This document shows positions 1 through 15,500 of a DNA stretch of 64,000 nt, piece by piece. Source of the stretch: Tyto alba. Taxonomy: Eukaryota > Chordata > Aves > Strigiformes > Tytonidae. Position 1 is the stretch's first letter. Every line of letters begins with the position of its first letter. The DNA is taken from NCBI RefSeq assembly GCF_018691265.1, contig NW_024881283.1, positions 7,413,731 through 7,477,730 on the forward strand, read 5' to 3'. The notes beneath the pieces were generated by a model. It did not search any database. It saw nothing but the letters and a program-made list of their open reading frames with translations, and was not told the origin of the DNA. Position numbers and translations under genes: made by a program.

Positions 1-1215
1 TTTAATAGAGCGTTTTCTATCAAATGCTATTGGGAGGAGACTGATTTTTATTCTGAAGTGCAAAAAATCCATCTGTTGCATACAAATGCCATCAATAACA
101 CATTCGGAGCAGCCAGCTCCTGGACACGCTAATGGCAGGATCAGGAAATGCCGAAAGGCACGTTTCTTTTGGTCTAAGAAACTGTCTTGGAGCCAGTTAC
201 TCTAGCGTGCAATCCCAGTATGCTTAAGGCAACACTGGGGTAAGCAAACAACTTCCAAATCTGATTTAACAATAAGAAAGAAAAAGGAAAAACAAACCAC
301 AAGTTTGTTCTGCTTAAACACTTAATGGGAACTAGCTCCTTCAAGGTAGAGGGAAGTTCACCTGCTTTCCTGCCCTCAAGTTGCTATCTCCAGCTTCATT
401 TCCAACTGGCCATAGAGGACATTTCAGTCAAAGCAGCAATTTTTCACTTTCTGAGTTATCTGATGAAGCAAGGCTGAATTCAATACATGCATTTAAACCC
501 TCTCTTCCCCATCACCATGGAATATGCTAAGAAAGGGAAGCTAGTTCATCTTAGCACACTTATAAAATAGATTCTATGAATAAAGGAGCTTTTCATTAAA
601 TATTAAAAATAAAATTACATACTGCTTTCCGCTCTACTTGAAGTTTTAGTGAGGATAAACCCCGAGGTGCTCAGAACCATTACATGGAAGTCCTGTCTTT
701 CCATTACACCTGCTCTTCCTAGACTTATGTTGGCTGGAAAAAGTTCTGGATACTTCAATTTTTCTTTGGCAGATCTCTCGAGAGTATTTATTCTGCAGTA
801 ATATTTCAAAATTGACTGTAGAAAAAACAAAATATCCTAGGTGACCCTTCTGCAGTCTTATGTTCTTAAATTCCCCATATATTAATCTTGCAAGTACAAT
901 TTATGATGAGTCATTAGGATATTTTCCATTTCAGACATTTAAATATTTAAAGATCCAGAGGTTGGCTGGTATAAGACCGGAGTGCTTAACCTATCTGCTT
1001 CCACTCACTCCACTTACCCTGCCCAGCAGGCTGGTGCCTGCAAATACTTTCACCTTTCCTGAAGGAACATTTCCATTTGAACTGAGGAGGGTACTAGAGA
1101 ATGCAACTTCTGCTGCACTGCCACGTGATCTGTTAAAATTGCAAACTTAACTAAAATGTATTTTGATTAGGAAATGATCTATGTGTATGTCAGACTGGTG
1201 GTGGTTTGAGAGCGG

Positions 1216-1242
1216 AAAAAAAAAAAAAAAAAAAAAAAAAAA
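1216..1242. repeat. poly-A homopolymer (27 bp)
   Basis: Uninterrupted run of 27 A on the plus strand. A simple repeat, likely length-variable; no neighbouring retrotransposon body is evident on its 5' side. Confidence 0.9.
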
Positions 1243-1289
1243 GAAGAATGTGTCCTCGGGAAACTGGGAAGTTCTGGCAGTGCTTGCAG

Positions 1290-1345
1290 AAGAATTACAG
1301 AATAGTTGAGGTTGGAATTTCTTGGTACCTGAAAAACTTTACCTG
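1290..1345 (-). repeat. possible decayed CR1 3'-end fragment
   Basis: The text 'acagaatagttgaggttgga' resembles the reverse complement of the conserved CR1 3' end, where an AGAATGGTT.GGTTGGAA block precedes the GGGACCT block. The downstream match is poor, so this is a weak call that a RepeatMasker run would settle. Confidence 0.25.
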
Positions 1346-1904
1346 AAGACCTAACACAGTCAGAGAACACCCATGTTAGGACCAGCTACGGCAGTAGCCA
1401 AAGCAAAGGTGTAAAAGACAGCTCGTTCACCCTGAATACCACTGCAGGATTCCCAATAAAAAATTGTACAACAGGAACTGCTGCTAAGAGAATTAAGCAG
1501 ATATACTGAAAAGCAGGGACAAGCTGTTCTTTCTTTTTGTCTAGACAAGAACAGTGCTTAAACCTCCAAATTGTCCATCTCGGCTTTGCTTTTGCAGCAA
1601 GGAGAATGGCTGGAAAGGAACAAAGGTTAAACTTACAGACATACTTTGGCATTTCTCAAGAAATGTACTGTTTTTTGTTTTGTTTTGGATTTTTTTTAGA
1701 GTCCACAGGCAGGGTAACTTGCTAAGTTTATACATTGAATACAAAAAGCATCTGTTCTTCCTCCTGTTTCATAGAAATGAAACTCTGGTGCAAAAGAGAA
1801 GACTTACCTGGAATAACAGTGCTCCTTAAACAAAATGTATTCTTTATACCAGGCTAAATCAGTTCAGTTAAAAAGGCAAAAAAATATTTTTTTTATCTGC
1901 AAGA

Positions 1905-3598
1905 AAATGTTTATTCTTTGTAAACCCCACAGAAAAAAAAGAATGCAGCCAAGACCAAGTATTGAATGAAAATTGTGCCAAAGTAGGCAGCAAAATGGGG
2001 GAACCTCAACACAAAAAGTCAGTGACAATATTTCATGTTTTGCACAAAGATGGAAAACCTATGACATTTCTGAGTAACACTTTTATGGTGACAATTACAC
2101 AAGATGATTCAAAAATGCAAATGACAGCAACATGCACACCTGGCTAAAGCTAGAAGTTTTATCCCAAAAGAATATCTGTGATTAAAATGATGAAACTTTA
2201 ATACTTCTATTGACTTGCATGTCCTACTTCATTTCTGTTTTTAATGAGGCATACATGCCAATTAACATGAAAACTTTAAAAAAAAAAATTATTTTCTTTT
2301 AGGAAGAACTTTGTTCTTCCAGAGTCCACTGCATGTTTGCAAAATCTCAATGTTGGGTTTGTAATTCTGCTAGTTTCCAATACAATTTTGCTTCCCACCC
2401 CTCCAATCCCCACCCTCAAAAAATCTGAAACACTTCAGAAGTTGTCAGTGCAAACACTTTTCTATCAATGTATAACATACATTTTAACTTAAACCTTTGT
2501 GCAATTTATGAGTTTCCTTTAAAACTCCTTAAAAAGTCCTTGGCACAACAGCTGAAAAATATTCAGCTCCGTTTAAATTGTCAAACACAAGGTGATATAA
2601 AGTGTAAATCACAGTTGAATAAAATAAAAAACCCCAGAACTGCAGCTTTTATTAGCCAGCTTTACAGTCTCTTGTATACAGTACATTGCACAGTTCCGCC
2701 TTCACAATAACGCTTCCTGTATTAATATTGTGCCTTCCACGATGCAGTATAATCAAGGCAAGTTACAGAACACTGCTGAGTTTATATCAAAATAAACAGA
2801 AGATGTAACCTTGGTTTATAATGAACATCCAAATTACCATGTACAATTTGCAGTAGACTCTGTAATGAGCTTGATATATCAGCTAGATGACAGTGAAGGG
2901 GGAAAAAATAGTTTAAACTATCAAGTTTCCTCTTGAAATGTCTTTTCCCAAGGCACTGTGAACAAGACTGTTAGCAATTCTCAATGACTAAAAACATCAA
3001 TGGGAATATAAATATTTCACACAACAACCACCGTCACATCATCATCTATTCTCTTATTCTTTCCCTTAAACAACGCCCCTGAAATTTGTTTGGTCCTTTG
3101 AGGGGTAATCAAATTATCTTCTGCAACATCACATATTTTTATTTAATACATCTATCAATCAAAGCTTTGTTAGATTATTTAACCCTTTCACTGTAAAAAC
3201 TGTTTTTCCTCACTATTTCTGAATGAATCTGCAAATTCAACTTGATTATTTAAAAAAAAAAAAAAAAAAAGAAAGGGTTCAAAATCAAGCAAAGCCCTGT
3301 ATTTTTCAAGAGGAAACCATGCAAGAGTACATAAAAAGGCAAAATTGGCTACTTGAAAACCAAGAATTGTTTTTAATGCATTGGCCAAGGAAAATAAATT
3401 GCAAAGTTCTGTGAGGTTTTCTAAAAATTTACAAGAAAAACTGATGGGCAGTTCTAGTCAATCCAGATGTTCTTTTATCCTGTTTTAAATGACAACGAAT
3501 ACAGTCTCACACAATACAATTTCATCTTGACTGCAAGAGACACTCCTGTGTGATGCCTTCAGCATGACAAAATTACTGGGCAAAAAGAAAATTGGCAT
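1905..3598 (-). other. MACO1 3' UTR (probable)
   Basis: Transcribed sequence directly after the MACO1 stop codon on the minus strand. TTTATT hexamers (AATAAA in sense) lie at 3138-3143, 2648-2653 and 1910-1915, so several polyadenylation sites are possible. The 1905 boundary is a guess from the last of these; longer forms ending near 787 or 47 cannot be excluded. The region is AT-rich and has no convincing coding potential. Confidence 0.5.
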
Positions 3599-6500
3599 TC
3601 ATTTCTTCAAGGGCTGATAAACAGAGGCATTGGGATCAAGTCCAGAAGGGCTGGTCTCCACAAATTTGGAAGAGTAATGTGGGGAAACAGGACTCAGAGT
3701 GCTGGTGGCTGCAGTGTATGTTATGCTGGGCATTACTGCCATAACTTCTGCAATCTTCTGTTTTAGGTCCTTGATTTCCTGATCTTTTTGAATGATTTGC
3801 CCTGAAAACAGCAAATAACGTCACTTAGAAGCAGCAGCATGTTTTCACCCTCCACCAACTGTTCAATAAGAGCTGCTGAAGCAAAACACCCAGAAGACAT
3901 TCAGTGCTCTAATGGGACATCAGTACAAGCACAACTCACATAACTCCTGGTTCGTGTTAACAAACTATGTTTAATTACCTCTAGTTACCAGGTACCACTA
4001 GACATAGCATTTTGCATAGATTTTTCATTGTTTGGGTTCACAGCTGCACCATATCAAAAGATTTTTTCTGTGGCTCAACTCTTCTCTGCACTTTTCCATT
4101 CACATTTTACAAGCAACTCACAAGAGTAAAAGTGTTTGCTTATTAAATGTGTTATTTATTTTCAAAACTGTCCTATTCTTACCATTTTTCTAAACCCCCT
4201 TTGTGCACACTCATGTCACTACAGCAATTTATGAAACAACAAAAAAGAAACGAAACAAAAAAATTTCTCATGCTAATCAAATTATCAAATTTTCCTGCAA
4301 CCAAGCAAACTTCTGCAAGGAAACTAAACAACTACTAAATCAAAAGGTTATTTAATTTTGCTTTGCAGTTTGCACAGCTGATCCAAGGACAGTCTGGGCA
4401 GGGTTTTATGCTGGCTTCACGCTCCCTCTGGTGGCTGCAACAGCAGCCCAACACGGACACCAGTGCCCACGCTTCCTCACCAGTGTGAAGTTTAAACCAG
4501 GTTGGGTTATTTCCCCCCCCCATTTTGGTTGTATTTACTTCAGGAGTAATACAATATTCTTAGGATTCAAGGACAGGGGCTTAATAGATGGAAACTATTG
4601 TTTTATCTTCCAATTCTTTAAAAGTTCTCCAGCTTTAAGGTAATGCCTTATAAAAATGTAGAAAATCATCATAAATTAACTTAAATGCCCATCCTGATGT
4701 TTATTGTCTCAGTTCAATAGCTTGGGGAAATAAGGTCAGCTGGATTGCTTAGGCTGACATTCACAAAGCTGCAGAATACAAAAACCCACTGAAAGCTGAA
4801 ATGCTGAGTGGGGGACCATAGCCCACCCCTAAATAAAAAGGTAGGATATTCTTTCTGTGCATTTTCATGATTTCAGTCAGTACTACGTGTTGAATTCAAC
4901 TATCCCATATTACCTTGGGCAATCTCAAGCTGCCGTTTTGCATCTCCTAACGCAGAGAACAGATCCAGCTTGATTCTTGTCTCTGCACTCAGGCTGTTCT
5001 CTAAGTGCTGTGTTTTATCCTGCATGGCTGAAAGTGCTGACATTAACACCTCCGTATCCTTCTCATTTTCCTTGTACTTCCGCAGTTCCTGTAGGAGTAA
5101 TTAGGACAAATGTTATTCTCATCGACTTTACACATGAGATATACTGAGAAGTCTTTCTCTTCCCCACAGCACACCACTGGGCCTGGTATTAATACTGTAA
5201 AATTAAAATGATGGTTAATTAAGGACACTGTAATATTACCTCCAGTAATTATACACGACCATCATACAAGTGATTACAGCCATATTGTACAATGCATAAT
5301 TACAGTGTGGTGAGCAAGTACCATTTACTCTGCTTCTCAGCCCTCTATCATCTGATTCGAGACCCTCCACCCAGAAATCCTCCCCAGCACTTCCAAGTGC
5401 CAGCTAAGCAGCCGCAGAGTCCTCTCAGCCAAGCTGTGGAGTATGAAAACACTTCCCACGAGCAAAATGGCTAGACTGGGGACTGATCTCTTGCTAGACA
5501 GTTTAAAGTGATACTAAATAAGCATCTTAAGCTGTTTCAGTTGGCTGCTGAGAGGGATTTCTTTATCTCAGAATACTTCCCACATTGAACCTAACTGTGC
5601 TGCAATCCCATAAATTTAGAAAAAAGAAAAGGAGGGAGCAAGTATTTTGCACATGAGAGACAGGCACCTTGTGGCTGGGAAGTATGCAATAACATTGTGA
5701 CTAAGAAAAAAGAAATACTATACACAAAAAGAAGTTCTATACTTTTGAATGAAGACACAATAATACAACAGGGGAAATATTAATGCCTGTACCAAAAAGC
5801 TTCTCTAACAGTTTGAACATGTTAATAAAATTTAAAAGCTTGACTATAGCTGGTTTTAGTTCTTTGAAATCCATGCTTATATTTTCCATGTATAAACCAT
5901 ACTTGTTGTCAAGGGTTTGGCAAACCCAGTAACAATAATGCTGCATACGTTATTTGGAAACAAGTTCACAATAACACCAGGTGGATTTTGAAGTGTCTAA
6001 AAAACCACAAGACGTTAAAAATACATATTCATGCAAATTGTCAGTTGACAGTCCAAGTACATCTTTAGGAACAGACATTTTGAAAGGGTAAGGTCAACTT
6101 TAACTCACACATTTGAGCTCTTAAACTCTAACATGCCAGACAACGTGTCTGCTACAAGTCTACCACAATATACTTTCAATATTCAAGCACTTCCACCCAA
6201 AAAAATACGTCTGGCCAGTAATTAAGACTGCACTGAGTAAGCAATCTTACTTGCTAGCAGTGAAATTTATAATGATACATACTGGCAACAAGATAAACAC
6301 ATTAGACAATGTTGCTGAGGGAATTATATTCTCAGTCCAGCCAGACCATTGGCTCGGGGAAAAAATTCTAATAATTTAAACAATTGAATGGTTTGGAGCT
6401 GAGACTATTAACCTTTCTCATGCCCACGTTCTTACAAAGTCTGATGCAAAAAATGCAAGACAGACATCTGAAGAGCATAATTCTTGACAGTGTTGATTGC

Positions 6501-9500
6501 CTCTTATGTAGATCCACCAATTTCAGAGGGCTGAAAGCACTCATTGTGATGCTGATCTAAGCCTCTGGTGCTTTCTCATTACCTGAACTTTCATTTCTAG
6601 TTCTCGTATCTGATCTTCTTTCAGCTTTATGTCAATTGTTAGCTTCTTGCACTCTGTCTCCAGCTCTCTGATTCGATTTCGTAAAGTTTCAGTACATTCT
6701 CCTCTGCAGAAAAAAACATTAAGAGAGAAGATGAAATAAGAATGAGGCTGTCACTCCTGAACTTTTCCATGTTTATAACATGGAAATTTATATAAATATT
6801 GGAGGATAGAAAGAGGAAACTAACTTTTCTACTCAACAAGAAAATTTCCCTTGTAGCAATGCAAAAAGTTGCAAAAAGTTACTCAATGTTATGCCTCAAG
6901 TATTAGGAAATTTGGAATATTTATGAGCTATGGAGAACAGAAAAGCAGAAACAATTCTTTTTAGACATTTGGAGCACTGCGCATCAAAGTCATCCACACT
7001 TATGCAATGCTTTCATCTCAAAAAATTTCCCATCTATACAACTATGTTACCACTGAAACACCACTGTGCTGAGCACCGGTAGTCATTGGCTTGAGCAGAA
7101 AAGTTCAAGATGTGAGATCAAGACAGTATTTTGGCCAACGTCGTTGCGTGAATCCTGGATTCACAGTCCCCACATGAAAGAGGATGGTCCATTTTTTAAA
7201 GCAGACAGACCCACGCAGAGTACAACATCTCTCTGTTAGCACAATCAAGGTACAGCAGATAATTTAGAGCCTATTCACCCTTTACACCCTGTAAATGTAG
7301 TGTGTATGAGTACTGAGACTCAGCTTCAGAGGAGATCTCCCACTGCCTTAACACAAATAAACCTCCCAACACAAACAAAGCTTTTTTTAGGGGGAAAAAA
7401 AAAAAAAAAAAAAATCAAATACAGACTATTCCTTTATGTACAGAAGAGTGAACAATGCCTCCCCAAATCCCCCCTAAACACACTTCAGTAGCAACAGCTA
7501 TGTTTCAGTAATTTTCTGGAGCTGAGCTTGCTTCTGGGATAGAACAAAATACCTTGTAGCAGCAGCAAAAGCAACAGCACGTGCAGCAGTTGCCTCTTCC
7601 AACTTCTTTCTTTTCTTTTCTTCCATTAATTGTTTTTCTACAAAGGCTCGCGCTTCCTGCTCTGCCTTTAGTTTCTTCTCCAACTGGCTGATCATTTGTT
7701 TATCTTTTTGTTTCATTTGTACAGCATTGTGTAATCTGGAAGGTAACAGGTATGGGAATTTAATGGATTATTTTATTTACTAAAAATAAATTGCTGTCAA
7801 TGTTCCCAAACAAGTTGCTGGATTTGTAGACAAGTGCCTCGAATTTTGTAGAATCTTAACATGACACTTCCCCTTTACCAGACTACAGTCATCAGCAACG
7901 AATTTACACAGCAACGTAGAAACACATACTTGTTCTGAAGCAGTTCATTTTCTTGCCGGAGCTGTCCGATTTCAGACCGAATTCCCCGCTCTGTGTTAGT
8001 CAGAGAACTGATCTGACTACGTAGCTCCTGCTCGATCTGCCTGCTCGCTTGCAGGTCAGCCTTTAACTTTTTAATATCTTGTTCCAACCTAAGAAAGACA
8101 ATTTTAAAAAACAATTTCAACTATTTCCCAAAGGTTCAAGCACATTATAAAAGTAAACAGAGTAAACATCATGCCATCTGCTAACCTCCCCAAACCCTTC
8201 GTACTTAAAACAATCAACTCAGAAATTACGTCTATCCTTGCTAATTAATAATGTTGTATATAACTATACATATATAGCTCTATCTATAGCCATACACACA
8301 CTTCATAAACTCCCACAGGAATTTTGTTTTCCTCCATGCACTACAGAGTTGTAAAACAAATCCAACAAAATTACATTTTTCCTCTTCAAGCAGAAGTGAA
8401 ATGGGTAAGGCTCAAAAGTTGTAAATAAGGACAGCTGCACACATGAAGAAATATTACTTTTCTCAACAAATTATGAGTTTAATTTGTTAGTTATAGCTGA
8501 GCTATGCAGCATACTGCTGAATTCTCACCTAAACTTTTTTTTTCTCCCCCTTGAAGTACATGATGTGCATGTTGAATAAAGAGTATGTGTTAAGTCATCC
8601 ACAGTTCAGGAGTCAGTAAATTTAGTTTTAATTGCTCCTGAACAGAGACCATCTGCTATACATTTAACTGTAGCTTCTGAAAGTTCCTGAAGACTCAAGT
8701 TTATTAATTAAACTATTTTCAACCAAAATTGGTTAAATAAAGAATGTTTCTAAAGAGAGGCATCCAGCTCACCTTACTTTTTTCCCCCCACATTTTCAAA
8801 ATAAGATCGAGTCTTAGAATGAAAACACATCACAGGTGAATAATCAACCATTTTTTATAAACCCCATGTTACAAATTTATTTAAACCTAATACACCTCTC
8901 AGTCATTCACACGTAATCCTCATTTGCTCTCTCAGTTACTGATTTTAAATTTTTTAAATGTTCATAAAAAAGATAAAGACGTTCTTATTTCCCAAAGTTC
9001 CGTACAGAATTAGTGGTAGTTGAACATTGAGACTTGGGAAAAATATTCACAAAATCCCAAATGAACTGCCCTTTTTGACATTCACTAGCACAGATAAATG
9101 GTAATAGCTTTTTGTCCTTGTAATGAAAACACTTAGCTCTTTTGGGCTTTAGTGCAGGAAAATCTCAACCTAAAATGCTAGTGAGAGATGTAACAATACG
9201 AGGCGTAAGAACATCATGTGTGAATGAATCAAAAGGTTAAATGTGGAATCATCAAACTTATGGAAATTCATAAAAGTACATCTGTAATAGGCTGAAGATG
9301 CACTGACGAGGTCTACTGGGTAAATTAACAGCAAGAAACAGCCTATAAAGGAGCGTGATCTATAGTACACTTGTATAACTCAAATGCTCAGATACCACTT
9401 TTTACAGGTGCACTGTCTTTCTATTTGCACTTGAACTGCCCTACTGGTAAGAATTCCTTTTAATATAGTATACATTGTGGTCAAATGTACCTTTAAAAAG

Positions 9501-12500
9501 AAAAAAAACAACTTATACTCATTAGGCAAATATTAATAATACAAAACAAATACACATTTCATATTGAAGATGACAAATCATTTCAACACTTTGTACTCTG
9601 ATGAAAAGAATTTGCAAACCTAACTAAATATTCATTCAACCATGTAACCATAGCACACAAACAAAAATGGAAAACCCATCAGCAGACGTTACTAGGTATG
9701 TATTTTCACCATGCTCAGTATGTTAAGTGATAGAGCTGGACAGTCATTGGGTGATGATATAACTGCTCAGTGTAACCTTCCAATAAACAGCAACTGTTTT
9801 CAAAAGAGCAAACTTATTAATTGAAGAGAGTAAGATGCTGAAGGAAGCATTAACAGACTGTTTTCTGCCAACAACTGACTGGTTTTAATATGTTTCAATA
9901 AATAGGTGAAAATGGTTGGTAGGACAATGTAAAGGAATGCACATATATCACACACACTTTACACTGATAAGTATCCATAAATAATTTCAACATAAATGTC
10001 TACAATAAAGTGATAACTGTGAAAACAAGACAGCTGTGAACAGCCTTTTCCCTATAACTAAGACTATGTCAAACTTCCTCAAAATAAGATATACCAAGAT
10101 TTATTTTGGGTATTTAGTATTCCAGGAAAAGAAGCACTGATCAGGTAAAGCCCGAATAAATCAGAGATGCTGGCACAGGACAAGCTGAATTTGTATTTTT
10201 GGCAGCAGAGTATTGACATTAGTTCAAACTTCTTAAGCCATCTGGTTCATGGCATTCCTGCCGGCTTCAATGAGGGCTCTGTACCTGCAGTGCTCATGGG
10301 GCTGGTCCAGACTGTGCTGTAAAGAAAGATAAAACCTGTGTGATCTGTAGGGTGCACACAAACGTGACCAGAAAGGATGCCTGCTTTCCAAGCCAGGAGG
10401 AAATATAAGAGGCCACAAGCCTTTCTTTTTCACTCAGCAGAGGTCCAACCAGAGCTGCATACATTAAATTTGTGAGAATCAGGATCGGGAAATGTTGCAC
10501 ACTCATGACACATCATTCAAATCCTGCCTGAACACAGAGCCAATGTCTCCTCCTTAACTTTTCAAGCATGCGCCAAGCGTCAGATATTCATCCTTTTACT
10601 CTGAAGGAACACAGGGGACTTTGGGTAACTTTTATAGGAAAATAAGACCAACCTGACATTCTTTATAACTTTCACTGTAAAAACACAAAGGAGTCAGGAT
10701 TAAACTCAAGAATTGATCAAACTCTGGGTGCTTCCATTGTTTATGAAAAACCAGTAGCCACACCACTAAAACCCATCCAGGCAGACCATGTAGCGATAGA
10801 ATATTACTGCCTAGGAGCAGCTGGTGCTGTTCACCTGCAACCCTTCCTTCACTGAACACTGCAGAGAGGAGTTTCTTTTCTTAGAAACTGCCAGCAGGTG
10901 TAAAGTGGGAACTGAACACCTTATGCATCCATGAAAACACAAAGACTCTCCTATTTACTAGCCACTACAAATGTGCTCACAGTAGCTCAGGAGTGAAAGA
11001 GTGGCAACTTAAATGGTTCGACTTACTCTAATCGAGGAATTCCAGTACTTCCACACATCTGATTTTTTCAGACCACCATGCAGTTAAGAGTTTTTATTCT
11101 GTTGTGAAACAATCATTCCTATCGGTACAGATGATCTTAAACGGTTGAACTTAAACAGTCAAAAGACAGAATAACATATGTAAAACATGATCAATCTACA
11201 TACACTGAGTGACCAAGTATTGTAGTGCAGTTCCAAAGGCTCAGAAGAGAATTAATACAGAGAAAACTAATCTCTTTCAAGTCAATGGCAGACAAAATCA
11301 CTGGAAATTTCTGTCGATGGACTTGTTTAGAAATGTTTTAAAGTAAGATTTTACCAATTTTAATTATTTCTTTTCATGATGTCATAGTTTTTTGCTATAG
11401 CTTTAAATACCAGAGCAGATGTTTTCTGCAATTTATAGAGCAAATAAATGCTCCTTACTATCTAAAATGTGTTAGGAAGCTAGTAATTCATCATAATGCA
11501 AGGACCAAATGTTTCCTATATGGTTCCTCTCCCAGACCTGCCACAATTAGCTAGAGATACAATTTAATTACCAAAAAAAAAAAAAAAAAGACATGAAGTT
11601 TGTTTCCCCTCAAAACCACATGCACTCCTTACATTCTCTGGTGTGTAACCATGTTCTTATCCATCTTATAAAGTCCAGTCAAACATTCTCAGCCTACAAA
11701 TTTCCTCCTGTTGAATGGCAAGACAAAGCTCTTCTCTGTATATAGACAGAGAGGTCATCCATCATTTTCACAGCAATACAAGGAGATTAAAACCAGCCTT
11801 TCTGTTGCTCCCTTTCTAAAATGAAAGAACATCATCAGGGTAAGCCAATACAATGTCATAAAAGAAAGCTTTGCTGCTACAAGCACAGACTAGCGCGTGA
11901 AGTTTTCCCTCCTCCTCCCCATAATAGTCTGCACTACTGTTACAATGATAAATGACCCAATAAGACTGCTTTTTTTTATTATTATTATTCTTTCTACCAT
12001 TTCATTTTCTGCTTAAGTCTCTTATTTCCTGGCTTATTGGAAAAGTTATTTACAAAGGGCGGTTGAAGAAAACCTGCGTTCTAGAAGATACTTTTCTCTA
12101 TTGCTGCATAAACTACAAGTCATTCTGACACACAACTATTTTTAAAACGAGGGTTTAGTTGCAGATTATTACATTGTGCTGTTTATACAACCAAGGCCAA
12201 TTTCTTTCGGTTTGTCATTACTATAAATGCAGATTTACCCATTTTCTTTTCTCAGCACTACCACATACCATTCTTGATCTCACTGATGAAGAAAATTAAT
12301 CAGTAATCATTGCCAAGACTGAGTATTTTTCCAAAAGCTTCAGGGAAGATTGATGGATCAACTTAAAGACAACTCAATTCAGCTTACTCCTAAATATCAG
12401 AAACTGGTGAATAACAAATCCTTGTTCCTTAGCTTACTTGGTTAATTCAATTCCATAATCACTTGGCAACTGCACACAAATTAAACACAATTTATATAAA

Positions 12501-15500
12501 AAATAAAGTTGTAAAAGACCCAGAAGGCACTCAGGTGCTTTTCTAAGAAACCCATTTTCCTTTTTTATGTTCTGGCCCAAACTGTTTGCATAAGCACTGG
12601 CCACAGTGAACCTACTTCTCTGAAACAGCCAATGTGATCCCACAGCATTGAGGTTCTCCTGCTGTAACTGATATGCTGTTACTAGCAGCTCCTCAGAGCA
12701 TTTTTCATTACCAAAAAGACAGTAATCCATAGAGAGAAAGCACAGTTACTTATTTTTTTCCTACGCAGAACTGATCCAAGTAGCTGGCATTTCAAAAGGT
12801 TATTCTGTTTCTGAACAGTCCAAGCACCATGTTGACAGTGGCTTGAAAATGGTCTGCTAGAAGGATCATCTCCCAGATTTCTAATTTACATTCCCAATTC
12901 TTTTGTTTTTCTATTCTATACTTTCCTTCACTGCCATCATATTGCATGAAACATTGACCATCTCCCCCACTTCAGCTGACAGCAGAAAACCTTCTGGTAT
13001 ACTAATGGCATTTCAGGCGGGGTGGGTAAGGAAGAAGCAACAATCACTTTTAGGACACCAATGGTGCCACAAAAGATGTACAACAATTAGCATCGAATGG
13101 ACAAAAATTTACATTAAAACCTTCAAGTCGGTCTCTGCAGGTAATATCAAATTTTGGGAAAGTAAAGTAAGATGTGGTAGACCAGCCCTTGCTTCACAAA
13201 TATTTTTCTTAGTCCAATTGCCAGAAGATGCCATTGTTATCTCAGAGAATAATTAGTACATAAGACAGCTTGTTTCAACACCTCATGTGCCAAAGGCAAG
13301 ACCTCTGTGGATACAAACAGTTTTTGCCAAGCTGCACTGCCAGTTTTTTGTGTGTGGTTTCTGGTGGGTTTTGTTTTTGTTTTTGTTTTTTTTAAGAGTG
13401 CAAATAGCTAGAGGCAGGATGTGATTTTTACTGTGTAATATGCAACACGCAAAAATTCTGCAGCAATTACAGCTTGGACTTGTTCCATACATCAAGGCCC
13501 TAAAACATGAACAAAGCCTGCTGCATCTCAGAAGTGACAGTGGGACAGTAACAAGAAGCCAACTTGCTCTGTACCTACTGACAAACAATATTAAAGTAAA
13601 GGGATACCATATTTTTCCATCCACTGGGTACCAAATTTATCCCTCCATTGGCCCAATTACCATAGCGTTGCAACATAAGCTGCTCAGATCACAAAGATTT
13701 GATTAAATGCCTGACAAACAAACAGCAGATTTCAGCATTCATCAGAAGTAGATATTCAGATGATGATCCCATGGCTGGAGCAGCTCCCCTGGGGGGCCGG
13801 GCTGAGAGAGTTGGGGGGGTTCAGCCTGGAGAAGAGAAGGCTCCGGGGAGACCTTCGAGCGGCCTCCCAGGGCTTAAAGGGGGGACAGGAGAGGGGGGGA
13901 GGGACTCTGGGTCAGGGGGTGGGGGTAGGACAAGTGGTGACGGTTTTAAACTGAAAGAGGGCAGATTTAGGTGAGATCTGAGGCAGAAATCCTTCCCTGT
14001 GTGGGGGGTGAGGCCCTGGCCCAGGGTGCCCAGAGCAGCTGTGGCTGCCCCCTCCCTGGAAGGGTTCAAGGCCAGGTTGGACTGGGCTGGGGGAAGGGGG
14101 CCCTGCCCGGGGCAGGGGGGGGCACTGGGAGGGCTTTAAGGTCCCTTCCAACCCAAACCAGTCTGTGAGTCTATGATTCATTTCAACTGTAGGAACAAAA
14201 AAAAACTAAGACAGAGATCACTTTCAAGGCTGATCTGCAGGGACAGAGCCTCTTGAACTCTTTGCTCTAGGTATCAGGATGACTATAACATAACATAATA
14301 TTCACTGAAATACTTAGAGATAGGGATCACTAACTTCCTCTGCAGGAAACTAAATACATATGCACTAACTACCAGACAGAGCAAAAATAAAAACTTACTG
14401 TTTCAAATAAGAGTAATATCGTGTATGTAAAATATAAACTTAAATTGATTAGCAGTATCATTTCAGATATAAATGTCACACCAACTATTTCAGAGACAAA
14501 GTTAACAAGCATGCAAGACTGTCTTGTTCTCAAAAACCCCTGATCTTCACTGTCTTGAGTAACCCCTGTTAATTCTGAGTCCCTTGCAGTTGTAAGGCAT
14601 ACTTTACATTTAATACTGGTTAGTCAGCTCAAGGAAATAATATGTGAACACAAAAGGAAAGCAGCTTGATTTTGACATCCTGCTGAGACTCTGCTGGACA
14701 AGAAGTTATAAAAAGCATCTTCATTTGGAAGCTGAGCAGATCTGATCTGAAAATCAGACACAAATGCAGGACTTTACCCAGCCCTTCTCAGGGTACAGCA
14801 CTGATGCAGACTGAAAGTTTAATAACAGGAACGAGTACTACTACTGGAAGTGGAAAAGATGATGAACAAATGCCTTACACTCCAGGGACAGGATAACTGA
14901 CAAGTTAAAAAAAATAAACATGAATTTTTAAATGTAAGTGCATTCTATGCCATCCAATTTGTCAGGTAAGTTTATGCTTCCATTGGTGTAGGAGTTACAT
15001 ACTCAGTCTGAATAGAAACAAGATTTCATGAATGATTTCAGTCATCTACATTTGTAAGAAACTGTGAGCAACAACACACGGGACATTGGTGTTTTAAGTG
15101 CTCCTGGCTTGCCTGCAATGGGGAAATCAGTGCACAATAAGCAGCTACATGAAGCACAACAGCCACATCACACCCACGCATCACACAGAAACACTTGACA
15201 AACAAGAGACTGGAGTAGCTTAATTCACTTTCAGGGCAGAGTAAGGCTACATTGCACAAAGGCATTTCCAGAGTACACAAATTGTGTACTCCATCCCTAC
15301 CCAGTGAATTAGGGGAGCTAGAATTCAATGAGGGCACAGTCTAGTTTATTGTATACTCACTTTGTGCATTAGAAAACCCACTTCAGACAATTACAATGAT
15401 CACGTGGTCTAAGCTCACATTACAGCATATAAAATTTTCAATGTGTAATTTAAAACTTAAAACATGTAAGGTTTAAATCTCATTCCTTGTCATAGCTACA

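Larger units (their letters stand above)
1..1904. other. 3' flank of MACO1, no gene recognised
   Basis: AT-rich sequence downstream of MACO1. Short open frames occur, but none has a recognisable domain or bounding splice sites. TTTATT (AATAAA on the minus strand) occurs at 47-52 and 787-792, so a long MACO1 3' UTR isoform could extend into this stretch. There is an A27 homopolymer at 1216-1242 and a possible decayed CR1 piece just after it. Confidence 0.5.

Noticed and set aside
13699..14181. Gly/Pro-rich open frames on both strands
   Set aside because: They fall in the CR1 LINE tail and do not match the CR1 reverse transcriptase frame.
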